Part shown: positions 1-8,103 of the stretch, in pieces
How positions within the stretch are numbered: position 1 is the stretch's first letter
Layout: every line of letters starts with the position of its first letter
Origin: Firmicutes bacterium HGW-Firmicutes-12
Lineage (GTDB): Bacteria > Bacillota > Peptococcia > DRI-13 > PHAD01
NCBI GenBank assembly: GCA_002841595.1
Contig: PHAD01000003.1
Location: 1 to 45,403 of the forward strand
DNA: 45,403 bases
Reading direction: 5' to 3'
Made by a program: the position numbers and the translations under genes
Notes under the pieces: generated by a model
Seen by the model: only the letters and a program-made list of their open reading frames with translations
Databases searched by the model: none
Told to the model about the DNA's origin: nothing

Positions 1-1380
1 ATTTTTAAGAATGCTGTCCTTTGCAGCAATATCAATACCCCTTGTAGGTTCATCTAGCAGGTATACTAATGGCCCCACGGCAGATATCTTGCTTACCACT
101 ACCTTCTGTTTGTTTCCACCACTCAATTGATTAACTTCCTGTTCTGGAGAAGCAGTTATAATCTCAAAGGTATTAATTAATCGGGATACTTGTTCATTTT
201 CTCTGTTTTTATCAATAATTGAGACCGTGCTAATTTGCTTAAGGCTATTAAGGACCATGTTTTCCCGCACACTCAAAACCGCAACTAAGCCTTCTTTCTC
301 CCTATCCTCCGGAAGATAAACAACACCCCGTTCTAAGGCTTGAGAAGGTGTGCCCAACAGACCTTTGCGGCCGGCAATTTCAACCATTCCCGCATCAACA
401 GGATCGATACCTACTATGCTTTTAAACAATTCGGTACGTCCACTTCCCCTTAACCCTGCCAGACCGACGACTTCGCCTTTTTTTAAAGTAAGGGTTATAT
501 TTTCAAAATAACCCAATCTTGTTAACTCATTAAGTCTTAGTATTGTCTCACTTTCGGGATCAACCGATGTCCAACTTGTTGTCTTTTGCCTGTCCTTGTC
601 CGACTCATCACCCACTATCAGAGCCGAAAACTTCTGCTTGTCTAGTTCTGTACAGGATACCGTTTTGACAGTGCATCCATCCCTGATGATCGTTACCCTG
701 TTACATACTTTCAATATCTCATCGGTACGGTGGGAAATGAGAATAATAGTCTTACCAATCCTTTGCTGCTCTTCAATAATAGAATAATATATCTTCTCAT
801 CATCCTGGGATAAGGAAGCCGAGGCCTCATCCAAAATGATAATATCGGCTTCTTCCACGTAACAGGCTTTCACTAATAGCATGAGCTGTTGTTCACTTAT
901 AGTCAGTTCCCCTGCCTTAGCCCACGCGTTAATATTAAGCTTCGTTTGCTTCAAAATATCCTCAGTACGTCGATACATTTGGGCCCAGTTGACTAAAAGC
1001 CCCCGGTGAGGATAGTCACCAAGAAAGAGGTTCTCTGCCACAGTAAAATCGCAAATAACCTGAGGTTCTTGGGGCACAATGGCAATACTTTCCCGTTTAG
1101 CATCCAGTCTCGAAAGTTGGGCAAGTTTGCGACCGCCAATTTCTAACTCGCCACCAGAGGGTGTGATTATCCCGGAGATAATCCCCACCAAGGTAGATTT
1201 ACCGGCACCATTCTTACCGATAATACCATGCACCTCCCCCTGGAGTATCTCCAGGTTGACATTTTGCAAGGCAACCGTACCAGGGTAAATCTTTGTTATA
1301 TTTCTAAGTTGCAGAATTTTCTTCTGTTTAAGTTGTTTTTCCTGCGGTATCTTGTTCTCTTGCTTGTTTTCGGGGATCAT
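1..1380 (-). CDS. Sugar ABC transporter ATP-binding protein (RbsA/MglA-like, CUT2 family), partial
   Basis: This would energise uptake of a monosaccharide or similar small polyol at the cytoplasmic membrane. The frame is open from ATG at 1380 to the left window edge, giving 460 codons of a usual ~500, so only the C-terminal end is missing. Two nucleotide-binding domains are visible. The first has Walker A GKNGAGKST (about residues 55-63), a weak signature (TISEQQ) and Walker B IIILDEAS. The second has the GLRGSGRTEL loop usual for the C-terminal half of this family, then LSGGNKQK and LLDEPTRGID. This tandem arrangement is typical of CUT2 ATPases. An AGGAGA motif lies upstream of the ATG. The gene is 35 bp downstream of the zinc dehydrogenase in the same orientation, so it is probably the third gene of a catabolic operon. 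Permease and binding-protein genes should lie beyond the left edge. The substrate cannot be read from the sequence. Confidence 0.9.
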   Translation of the reverse strand, partial: MIPENKQENKIPQEKQLKQKKILQLRNITKIYPGTVALQNVNLEILQGEVHGIIGKNGAGKSTLVGIISGIITPSGGELEIGGRKLAQLSRLDAKRESIAIVPQEPQVICDFTVAENLFLGDYPHRGLLVNWAQMYRRTEDILKQTKLNINAWAKAGELTISEQQLMLLVKACYVEEADIIILDEASASLSQDDEKIYYSIIEEQQRIGKTIILISHRTDEILKVCNRVTIIRDGCTVKTVSCTELDKQKFSALIVGDESDKDRQKTTSWTSVDPESETILRLNELTRLGYFENITLTLKKGEVVGLAGLRGSGRTELFKSIVGIDPVDAGMVEIAGRKGLLGTPSQALERGVVYLPEDREKEGLVAVLSVRENMVLNSLKQISTVSIIDKNRENEQVSRLINTFEIITASPEQEVNQLSGGNKQKVVVSKISAVGPLVYLLDEPTRGIDIAAKDSILKN

Positions 1381-1415
1381 ATGTGTACACGTCTCTCCTA
1401 TCTTAAAGCAAGTTT

Positions 1416-2429
1416 TTAGTATTCCTTGTCCATAGATATAACAACCTTAGCACTAGTTTTTCCCTTGATATCAAGGTCTCGAAAAACTCGGGGGATTTCT
1501 TGCAAAGGAATAATATCCGTAATCAATTGTCTTACCTTAACTTTGCCCTGTTTTATCAGATTTACGGCTTCATGCAAATCTGCCTTTTCATAGGTATTGA
1601 TACCAATCAAGCGTAGTTCCTTGGTCACAATGGGATTAGGATCAAGAAAACTCGGTTCTTCATACAAGCCGGCCATAACCAGTTTACCCTGCGGTTTCAA
1701 ACAACGCATCGCCTCCTGCAAGGTAAGACCCAAACCAACCGCCTCTATCGCTGCTTCTACGCTGTTTTCATCCATTTTTGTTACTGAGTTTAGACATTTG
1801 TCGGCTCCGAGCTTTTCCGCCAGTTCCAGCCTTTCGGGGGTTATATCTATCATTATTGTCCGGACTCCACATAACGCCTTTAACGTCATCATGGCTAATA
1901 GCCCAATTGGCCCTGCCCCGATTATACCTATTGTTTCGTTAGCCTGCATGGTATGAAGACCACTAGATCTTATAATATGTACCGCAACCGCCAACGGCTC
2001 GACCATCGTTACCTCTAATAGAGGGACTTCCGGAGGTATTATCAAGAGTTTGGCTGGATCCATCAAAAGATAGGGGGCAAAACAACCAGGCGAGACTTCT
2101 CCAATGAAGCCAAGTTGGGGACAGAGATTTATCTGTTCCTCGAGGCACCATTGGCATTGACCGCAAGGCACACGAGGATCGCCAACAACCTGCAACCCTG
2201 TGCTTAATTCTTGGACACCCTCTCCCACCTCGACTATTGTTCCGGAAAACTCATGTCCCATGATCTCGGGAACATAAGTCATAAACATACCTTTACGGTA
2301 ATTGTGCATATCCGACCCACATATACCGGCATAGGCTATTTTAACCAACACCTGACTGGGCTTACAAACAGGTTTGTCTACTTCCTCTACTCGAATATCC
2401 TTAGGTCCATAATAACGGGCTGCTAACAT
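1416..2429 (-). CDS. Zinc-dependent alcohol/polyol dehydrogenase (MDR family, sorbitol/threonine dehydrogenase-like)
   Basis: A cytoplasmic NAD(P)-dependent medium-chain dehydrogenase that probably oxidises a sugar alcohol or hydroxy compound. At 337 residues it has normal family length. Visible features are the catalytic-zinc Cys in GICGSDMHN (residue ~37), the GHE motif (~59-61), a four-cysteine structural zinc lobe between residues ~89 and ~103 (CGQCQWC...C), and the Rossmann motif GAGPIGLLA (~172). The ATG follows GGAGGG at good spacing. It lies between the HisD-like gene (45 bp upstream) and a sugar ABC ATPase (35 bp downstream) on the same strand. This suggests that a compound imported by the ABC system is oxidised by the two dehydrogenases. 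It could be a sorbitol, threonine or butanediol dehydrogenase; the exact substrate is unknown. Confidence 0.88.
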   Translation of the reverse strand: MLAARYYGPKDIRVEEVDKPVCKPSQVLVKIAYAGICGSDMHNYRKGMFMTYVPEIMGHEFSGTIVEVGEGVQELSTGLQVVGDPRVPCGQCQWCLEEQINLCPQLGFIGEVSPGCFAPYLLMDPAKLLIIPPEVPLLEVTMVEPLAVAVHIIRSSGLHTMQANETIGIIGAGPIGLLAMMTLKALCGVRTIMIDITPERLELAEKLGADKCLNSVTKMDENSVEAAIEAVGLGLTLQEAMRCLKPQGKLVMAGLYEEPSFLDPNPIVTKELRLIGINTYEKADLHEAVNLIKQGKVKVRQLITDIIPLQEIPRVFRDLDIKGKTSAKVVISMDKEY

Positions 2430-2474
2430 GCTTTCCCTCCAAAAAATAGACTGTTTCTTAATTCAACAAGATAC

Positions 2475-3782
2475 TTAATCCTTGGCAAACCGCTCCAAAA
2501 TTGCATTCCCATGGGCTGGGAAGCCTTCATAATCGGCCAGTTTGACCATGGCATCCTTAAGATTACCCAATCCTTCTTTGGAAAAGTACTCAAAGGATAC
2601 ATCCTTCACAAAATCAAGAGTCTTTAAGCCTCCGGAAACAGTGGCTTTGCGGCCTGTCGGAAGAACATGATTTGGCCCGGAACCGAAACATCCCGTAGAA
2701 AGCGGGGTGTAATGACCTAGATATATACCACCGGCATTTTTAATCTTTTGCATATCATGAAAGGGATCCTTCGTCATGATTTCTAAATGCTCTACGGCGT
2801 ATTCATTTGCATAAGCAAGGGATTCCTCCAAAGAATCCGTCAAGATAATGGCCCCATACTTACGTAAGGATTCTACTACAAAATTCTTCCGGTAATCATT
2901 GAGGCGTTCAATGTGTCGTCCAATGCGCTTTTGCGCCTCATAGGCCAGTTCCGGAATATGTGTAACTAGAACACCGGCAGAATCAAGACCATGCTCTGCT
3001 TGAATACAAATATCAGCTGCAGCAAATTCAGGATCAGCTGTCTCGTCTGCTACGATAAGCCCTTCCCCAGGACCAGCGTGGGTGCCAATTTCCACTTCAC
3101 CATAGAGTAACTTAAAAGCAGCGAGAACCCACTTACTACCTGGGCCTACTATCTTATCAACCTTGGGGATTGTCTGTGTCCCATATGCCATAGCTGCTAT
3201 AGCTTGGCTTCCACCGATTCGATAAACTGCATCTGCACCACATATATCACAGGCTATGAGGGTCCCGGCAGGTACCGATCCATCTGGAGCAGAAGGAGTA
3301 CAAACCACTACCTGCGAAACTCCAGCAACCTTTGCCGGTAATACGGACATCATCACCGCTGAGGGGAACCAACCACGACCACCGGGAACATAACATCCAA
3401 CTTTATCTAAAGGAATTAATACCTGCCCCGCTACCAGTCCGGGGGATATTTCCATTGACCACATCTTGCGCGGTAGCTGGGCTGCATGAAATTTCTTAAC
3501 GTTATCTGCTAGTGTCCTAATTGCTTGGATTGTCTCCTCATCCACCTTATTATAGGCATCCTTGATTTCTTGGGCTGTCACCTGTACCATATCTTTAGTA
3601 ATTACGATATCTTCAAAATCTTTAGTATACTCTACCAAGGCTTCATCGCCACGAGTCTTAACGTCGTTAATTACTTTTTCTACGATAGGTAAGATATCAG
3701 TAGTTTCTATCTCACTCCGCTTCATAATGCGTTCGTAGTCTTGTTGGACCATATCCTTTAGCTTATATACCGGGATATACAC
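2475..3782 (-). CDS. Histidinol dehydrogenase-like protein (HisD family, probably catabolic, not histidine biosynthesis)
   Basis: A member of the HisD family, NAD-dependent enzymes that oxidise an alcohol to an acid in two steps. I prefer the GTG at 3782, preceded by AGGAGG at ideal spacing, giving 435 residues, the usual HisD length. An in-frame TTG at 3830 would add 16 residues but has no good ribosome binding site. Numbered from the GTG, the zinc ligands Gln261 and His264 (QAEH), the catalytic pair Glu331-His332 (VEHLE) and His424 (PAHGNA) are present. The usual zinc-ligand Asp in the GDY motif before GPNHVLPT is Cys365 (TGCFGSG). The AGPSE substrate motif reads AGPGE. The gene sits alone with a zinc dehydrogenase and a sugar ABC ATPase rather than with his genes. 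HisD paralogues such as sulfopropanediol 3-dehydrogenase (HpsN) act in catabolism, so a polyol or dihydroxypropane-sulfonate substrate is possible. That is inference. Confidence 0.85.
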   Translation of the reverse strand: MYIPVYKLKDMVQQDYERIMKRSEIETTDILPIVEKVINDVKTRGDEALVEYTKDFEDIVITKDMVQVTAQEIKDAYNKVDEETIQAIRTLADNVKKFHAAQLPRKMWSMEISPGLVAGQVLIPLDKVGCYVPGGRGWFPSAVMMSVLPAKVAGVSQVVVCTPSAPDGSVPAGTLIACDICGADAVYRIGGSQAIAAMAYGTQTIPKVDKIVGPGSKWVLAAFKLLYGEVEIGTHAGPGEGLIVADETADPEFAAADICIQAEHGLDSAGVLVTHIPELAYEAQKRIGRHIERLNDYRKNFVVESLRKYGAIILTDSLEESLAYANEYAVEHLEIMTKDPFHDMQKIKNAGGIYLGHYTPLSTGCFGSGPNHVLPTGRKATVSGGLKTLDFVKDVSFEYFSKEGLGNLKDAMVKLADYEGFPAHGNAILERFAKD

Positions 3783-3855
3783 TCCTATCTCCTCCTTTTT
3801 GTCCACTATTAATGTACTCTCTAAACTCAAATATTTCTTGCAAAATAAATACCAC

Positions 3856-3899
3856 AGTTGTATTTTAGCAATTTAACACTTTAACACAATAATACAACT
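3856..3899 (-). promoter_or_regulatory. Putative promoter and flanking inverted repeat of the HisD-like/sugar operon
   Basis: Reading the minus strand, TTGTGT (3889-3884) and TAAAAT (3867-3862) are separated by 16 bp and lie 80-107 bp upstream of the preferred GTG start. A perfect 9-bp inverted repeat (AGTTGTATT at 3856-3864 and AATACAACT at 3891-3899) brackets this promoter. One arm overlaps the -10 and the other lies just upstream of the -35, as expected for an operator. The function is inferred. Confidence 0.4.
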
Positions 3900-3937
3900 C
3901 ACACCTCTCTAGTGTCAACAAGATAAAGAGACAACTT

Positions 3938-3964
3938 ACATAGTAGACAAAAATACATATTTTA
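3938..3964 (+). promoter_or_regulatory. Possible SigK-type promoter of the LysM gene
   Basis: AC at 3938-3939, a 16-bp spacer and CATATTTTA at 3956-3964 fit the SigK consensus (AC, 16-17 bp, CATAnnnTA). The gene encodes a spore-coat-like LysM protein, which makes mother-cell expression plausible. The match is short and could be chance in AT-rich DNA. Confidence 0.3.
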
Positions 3965-3993
3965 TAATAAAAAAGATTATAAGGAGTATTGAT

Positions 3994-4332
3994 ATGACTA
4001 CCAGACAACAACCTTGTCCCTCGGGACGCTACTGGCGAGTAAAACGCGGCGAGACTCTATACTACATTGCTCAAAGTACAGCTACAACTGTTAACCAATT
4101 GCTTAAGCTTAATCCCAATATTGACATCAATAACCTACGTATAGGCAGCCTGATCTGCTTACCTCCGGAACAGCCCTGCCCTTCCGGGATCTTTTGGGAA
4201 ATAACAGCAGGAGATACTCTTTTTGCCATCGCAAAATCTAGTAATACTACCGTTGAAAAACTTTTAGAATTAAACCCTAATATTAATCCAAATAATCTCT
4301 TCATTGGCCAGAATATCTGCTTGCCCGGCTAA
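3994..4332 (+). CDS. Two-LysM-domain protein
   Basis: A 112-residue protein made almost only of two LysM modules, which bind peptidoglycan or chitin-like glycans. Each repeat opens with PCPSG, continues with a GET or GDT-x-x-x-IA motif, contains an LNPNI motif and ends in ICLP. The repeats cover about residues 7-56 and 62-111 and are clearly a duplication. There is no signal peptide, so export by Sec is unlikely. In spore formers such short LysM proteins are often assembled from the mother cell onto the cortex or coat. The start is ATG after AAGGAG. It is divergent from the HisD-like operon and has no obvious operon partner. The spore role is inferred. Confidence 0.85.
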   Translation: MTTRQQPCPSGRYWRVKRGETLYYIAQSTATTVNQLLKLNPNIDINNLRIGSLICLPPEQPCPSGIFWEITAGDTLFAIAKSSNTTVEKLLELNPNINPNNLFIGQNICLPG

Positions 4333-4457
4333 ATTCATTTTTGACCCTTAGCTTATACTTAAACGGCTTGTATTTGGGAGAAAATAATAATTTAAAGGGA
4401 AATATTCATTGTATGTTGAAATTATTGTCTATCTTAATAATTTGCGAGGTGCTAACG

Positions 4458-5336
4458 ATGCTAGAATTTGATTATCCCGTATATCGGCCACCCAGTGAGT
4501 CCTATAGCTTAATTCTTCAAGTTTCCATAGGTTGTTCCCACAATGCCTGTACCTTTTGCACTATGTACAAAAGCAAAAGATATCGACAAAAAACCTGGTC
4601 AGAAATACAACAACTAATCGCCGAAACAGCTAAAAAATATTCTCGTACCCGGCGAATTTTTCTAGCAGACGGAGATGCCCTTTCTCTTCCCACTCAAACT
4701 CTTATACAAACCCTAGAAAGTCTATACTCTTCTTTTCCTTCCTTAGAAAGGGTCAGTATCTATGGCGGACCGAAGGATGCTCTTAATAAGACAGCTGCTG
4801 AACTGAAGAGCCTAAAAGAAAAGGGCTTGAATTTGGTTTTCCTGGGAATTGAAAGCGGCAGTAATATAATCCTTAAAGAGGTCAAAAAAGGGGTCAGTCC
4901 TCAAGAAATGATTGAAGCCGGCCAGAAACTAAAAAATGCTGGGCTTAAGCTCTCAGCCACAGTTATATCAGGCCTAGGAGGGAAAATGCACTGGGAGAAA
5001 CATGCCATAGAAACTGCAAAGGTAGTATCTGCCATAAATCCGGATTATCTGGCCTCCCTTACTTTAGTTCTACAAGATGGAGCTCCCATGCTAGAGAAAA
5101 TGGAAAGAGGTGAGATTCAAATGCTCACCCCTTGGGAAGTGCTTAAAGAAACCCGCCTCTACATTGAGACCCTCGAGCTCTCTGGTTGTACGTACAGGTC
5201 AAACCATGTCTCCAATTATTTTTCACTTTCTTGCGTCCTCAATGAAGAAAAAGAAGCTACCTTAAAAAAGATTGACCAATACTTAGCCGATCCTCATCTC
5301 AAATCCCTGCCTGTTGATAACAACCGTATGCTGTAA
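4458..5336 (+). CDS. Radical SAM protein (COG1032-type), function unknown
   Basis: A 292-residue radical SAM enzyme. The cluster motif is GCSHNACTFCTMYK (about residues 27-40), with CX4CX2C spacing instead of the classic CX3CX2C; I believe this is usual in this subfamily. It is followed by FLADGDAL (a GGE-like region), GIESGS (~135) and a TIM-barrel-like pattern. No B12-binding or TRAM domain is present. I chose the ATG at 4458, preceded by GAGGTG at good spacing; an in-frame TTG at 4341 lacks a ribosome binding site and encodes no recognisable extension. It is convergent with the P-type ATPase gene, with a 22-bp gap. The substrate is unknown. Confidence 0.8.
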   Translation: MLEFDYPVYRPPSESYSLILQVSIGCSHNACTFCTMYKSKRYRQKTWSEIQQLIAETAKKYSRTRRIFLADGDALSLPTQTLIQTLESLYSSFPSLERVSIYGGPKDALNKTAAELKSLKEKGLNLVFLGIESGSNIILKEVKKGVSPQEMIEAGQKLKNAGLKLSATVISGLGGKMHWEKHAIETAKVVSAINPDYLASLTLVLQDGAPMLEKMERGEIQMLTPWEVLKETRLYIETLELSGCTYRSNHVSNYFSLSCVLNEEKEATLKKIDQYLADPHLKSLPVDNNRML

Positions 5337-5358
5337 TGCTGGAACTAAACGTGTTTTC

Positions 5359-8037
5359 CTATACTATCGCTTTTCGTATTTCCGAGATTACCAAGGGCAT
5401 AAGACTTAACCCTAATACAACTCCCCAATCGCTTGGATGAAGCAGTGCTGTTTCAAAGACTTCTCTTAGGAACGGAATAAAGACCACCACCAATTGCATC
5501 ACTACCGAAAATAAAAAAGCCATGATTAAGCTGCGATTAGTACCTATTCCTATTTTAAATAAGGACTGCTCAAGGCTTCGTACATTAAAGGCATGAACGA
5601 GCTGTGAGAAAGCCATTGTTAGAAAAACCATAGTATGAGCTTCTTCGATGGTCCTCCCCCAAGCTAATGCTATCCAATAGCTAGCTAGTGAGAGGGCCCC
5701 TATAATAGCTCCATAAATGAGAATGTCCTTACCTACTCCTCCGGCAAAAACCCCTTCTTTTGGATTACGGGGTTTTTTTGTCATTACGTCTTTCTCACTA
5801 GGCTCAAGCCCAAGTGCCAGAGCAGGAGGCCCGTCAGTCACTAAATTAATCCATAGTATTTGAATGGGGTTTAGGGGGCTTCCTAAACCTAAAAGAATGG
5901 CTGAGAATATGGCTACAATCTCGCCGATATTGCAGGAAAGTAAGTACTGAATAGATTTTCTGATGTTACTGTATATAACTCTACCTTCCTCCACAGCATT
6001 TACAATCGTAGCAAAGTTATCATCCAACAAAACCATATCAGCGGCTTCCTTCGCTACTTCAGTACCGGTAATACCCATAGCAGCACCAATATCAGCCCTT
6101 TTTAATGCAGGTGCATCATTAACGCCATCACCGGTCATGGCTACAATGTGACCGTTCGCCTTCAAAGCATTAACTATTCTTAGTTTATGCTCCGGTGATA
6201 CTCGTGCATAAACCGTGGTCGTATTCACACGTTTTTTTAACTCTTCGTTATCCATTCGCTCCAACAAAACGCCGGTCAGAACACCATCATCTTGTCGCCA
6301 TATATCCAATTCCTTGGCAATAGCTAGCGCTGTTTCTTGATGGTCCCCCGTGATCATCACTGTTTTTATCCCTGCACTACGACTAATGGCCACGGCTTCT
6401 CTTGCTTCCTGACGTGGTGGATCTTGAATAGCAAAGAAGCCCATAAAAGTGAGGTTAGTTTCAACTTTTTCTGAGGTTGGATTCTCCGGTACTTCCGGCC
6501 ACTTCCGCAAGGCTAAAGCCATTACTCGTTGCCCCTTTGAAGCAAACCGAGAATTAATTTGCATAAGTTGGGTAATTGTCTCTTTGGTTAACCCTGTAAG
6601 GCCCTCTTTCGTAATCATATCTTGGCAACGAGCCAGAAGCACATCCGGAGCACCTTTAGTAAATGAAATTATTTCTCCATCCTTTTGATGAAATGTTGAC
6701 ATCATTTTTCGATCGGAGTCAAAAGGTATCTCCTGAAGCCTAGGATAGTCTTTTTCGATAACATCTTTCTCAAGTTGAGCTTTTTGTGCTGCCACCACTA
6801 AGGCTCCTTCGGTCGGATCTCCGATAATTCCATATCCTTTACTGGTTAATTCCAATCGTGCATCACTGTTTAGGGCTCCTCCTAAAAGTAACAACTCTAT
6901 ATTTTTCTCAATTAAAGGATTAATCTTTTCTCCTTCTACACTTTGATATTCACCCTCCGGTTTATAACCACTCCCAGTAATCTTCCAAAAACTATTATTC
7001 ACATAAATACCCTGTACGGTCATTTCGTTTTTCGTAAGTGTACCCGTCTTGTCTGAACAAATATAATTGGCAACACCTAGGGTTTCAACCGCCGGTAGTT
7101 TTCTTACAACGGCTTTTCTACGACTCATTCTCGTTACGCCAAGAGCTAGGACTATTGTAACCACTGAGGGCAATCCTTCAGGGATTGCCGCTACAGCTAA
7201 AGCAATAGCCATCATAAACATTTCTAGTAAGTCTTCACCTCGTAAAAGCCCTGTTAAAAATACTACTACCACGATTATTACAGCCGCTATAGCTAGAATT
7301 TTCCCTAACTTAGCAAGCTCTTTTTGCAATGGAGTGATGTCAGGAGGCGTTTCCTGTAGCATCTGAGCAATTTGACCCAATTGGGTTGTCATCCCTGTTC
7401 CCGTTACAATAGCTTGACCACGACCACCGGTTACCACGGTACCCATAAAAACCATGTTTTTTCTATCTCCAATGGGTACTTCTTGACCTTCAATAGTCTT
7501 TAGGTCCTTCTCAACAGGGACCGACTCACCGGTTAAGGCAGCTTCGTTAATCCTTAAGCTTGGAGCCTCAATAAGTCGGGCATCAGCAGGTACCGAATCC
7601 CCGGCATCAAGGATTATCACATCACCGGGTACGAGATTTTCAACCTCATCTTGCGTAACCTTGCCTCCACGCTTTACTTTGATAGCAGATTTTGTCATGG
7701 CCTTCAAAGCTTTTAGCGCTTCTTCAGCTTTGTGTTCCTGAAATACTCCTAAACCAGCATTCAAGACAACAATAATTAGAATTACAATAGTGTCTTCCCA
7801 TTCACCTAATGCCCCCGAAACTGCAGCGGCAACAATAAGAATTAATACCAATACTTCTTTTAACTGAACAATAAACATAGATAATAGACTACGCGTCGGT
7901 GGTTCCTTTAGGGCATTAGGTCCGTACTCTTTTAAACGGCTTATTACCTCTTTGCTTTCTAAGCCTATATCTAAGTTAGAATTAAGTTCTTGCGAGACCT
8001 TAGTAATATCTTGGGAATACCACTTATTCTGTTGCAA
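5359..8037 (-). CDS. P-type Ca2+-transporting ATPase (SERCA/PacL-like, type IIA)
   Basis: A membrane pump using ATP to export Ca2+, or possibly Mn2+. It has the cation ATPase N-terminal domain, the actuator motif LTGES, the phosphorylation motif SDKTGT (Asp at ~330), the hinge GDGVNDAP and about ten membrane segments. Calcium-site-II residues known from SERCA are present: PEGLP in M4, CNIGE in M5 and NLVTDG in M6. About 892 residues is the normal length. The start is probably the TTG at 8037, eight bases after GGAGG; a TTG at 8043 lies too close to it. The CCA-adding enzyme gene begins upstream in the same direction. Type II pumps of this kind occur in many Clostridia and Bacilli, where some support sporulation or calcium homeostasis. 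Confidence 0.93.
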   Translation of the reverse strand: MQQNKWYSQDITKVSQELNSNLDIGLESKEVISRLKEYGPNALKEPPTRSLLSMFIVQLKEVLVLILIVAAAVSGALGEWEDTIVILIIVVLNAGLGVFQEHKAEEALKALKAMTKSAIKVKRGGKVTQDEVENLVPGDVIILDAGDSVPADARLIEAPSLRINEAALTGESVPVEKDLKTIEGQEVPIGDRKNMVFMGTVVTGGRGQAIVTGTGMTTQLGQIAQMLQETPPDITPLQKELAKLGKILAIAAVIIVVVVFLTGLLRGEDLLEMFMMAIALAVAAIPEGLPSVVTIVLALGVTRMSRRKAVVRKLPAVETLGVANYICSDKTGTLTKNEMTVQGIYVNNSFWKITGSGYKPEGEYQSVEGEKINPLIEKNIELLLLGGALNSDARLELTSKGYGIIGDPTEGALVVAAQKAQLEKDVIEKDYPRLQEIPFDSDRKMMSTFHQKDGEIISFTKGAPDVLLARCQDMITKEGLTGLTKETITQLMQINSRFASKGQRVMALALRKWPEVPENPTSEKVETNLTFMGFFAIQDPPRQEAREAVAISRSAGIKTVMITGDHQETALAIAKELDIWRQDDGVLTGVLLERMDNEELKKRVNTTTVYARVSPEHKLRIVNALKANGHIVAMTGDGVNDAPALKRADIGAAMGITGTEVAKEAADMVLLDDNFATIVNAVEEGRVIYSNIRKSIQYLLSCNIGEIVAIFSAILLGLGSPLNPIQILWINLVTDGPPALALGLEPSEKDVMTKKPRNPKEGVFAGGVGKDILIYGAIIGALSLASYWIALAWGRTIEEAHTMVFLTMAFSQLVHAFNVRSLEQSLFKIGIGTNRSLIMAFLFSVVMQLVVVFIPFLREVFETALLHPSDWGVVLGLSLMPLVISEIRKAIV

Positions 8038-8103
8038 AATCAATACCTCCTTACAAAGTGGAAAGCATAAAGATTTCTTCTAGTTATAAGTATTCTCATA
8101 TAC

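Noticed and set aside
1597-1956. 119-codon plus-strand frame inside the zinc dehydrogenase gene
   Set aside because: It is antisense to a gene with clear MDR motifs, has no ribosome binding site and resembles no family.
3783-3830. Upstream TTG extension of the HisD-like gene
   Set aside because: The 16 extra residues have no family counterpart. The GTG at 3782 has an ideal AGGAGG, and the bases forming that site are inside the extension.
4341-4457. Upstream TTG extension of the radical SAM gene
   Set aside because: No ribosome binding site and no conserved sequence. The ATG at 4458 follows GAGGTG.
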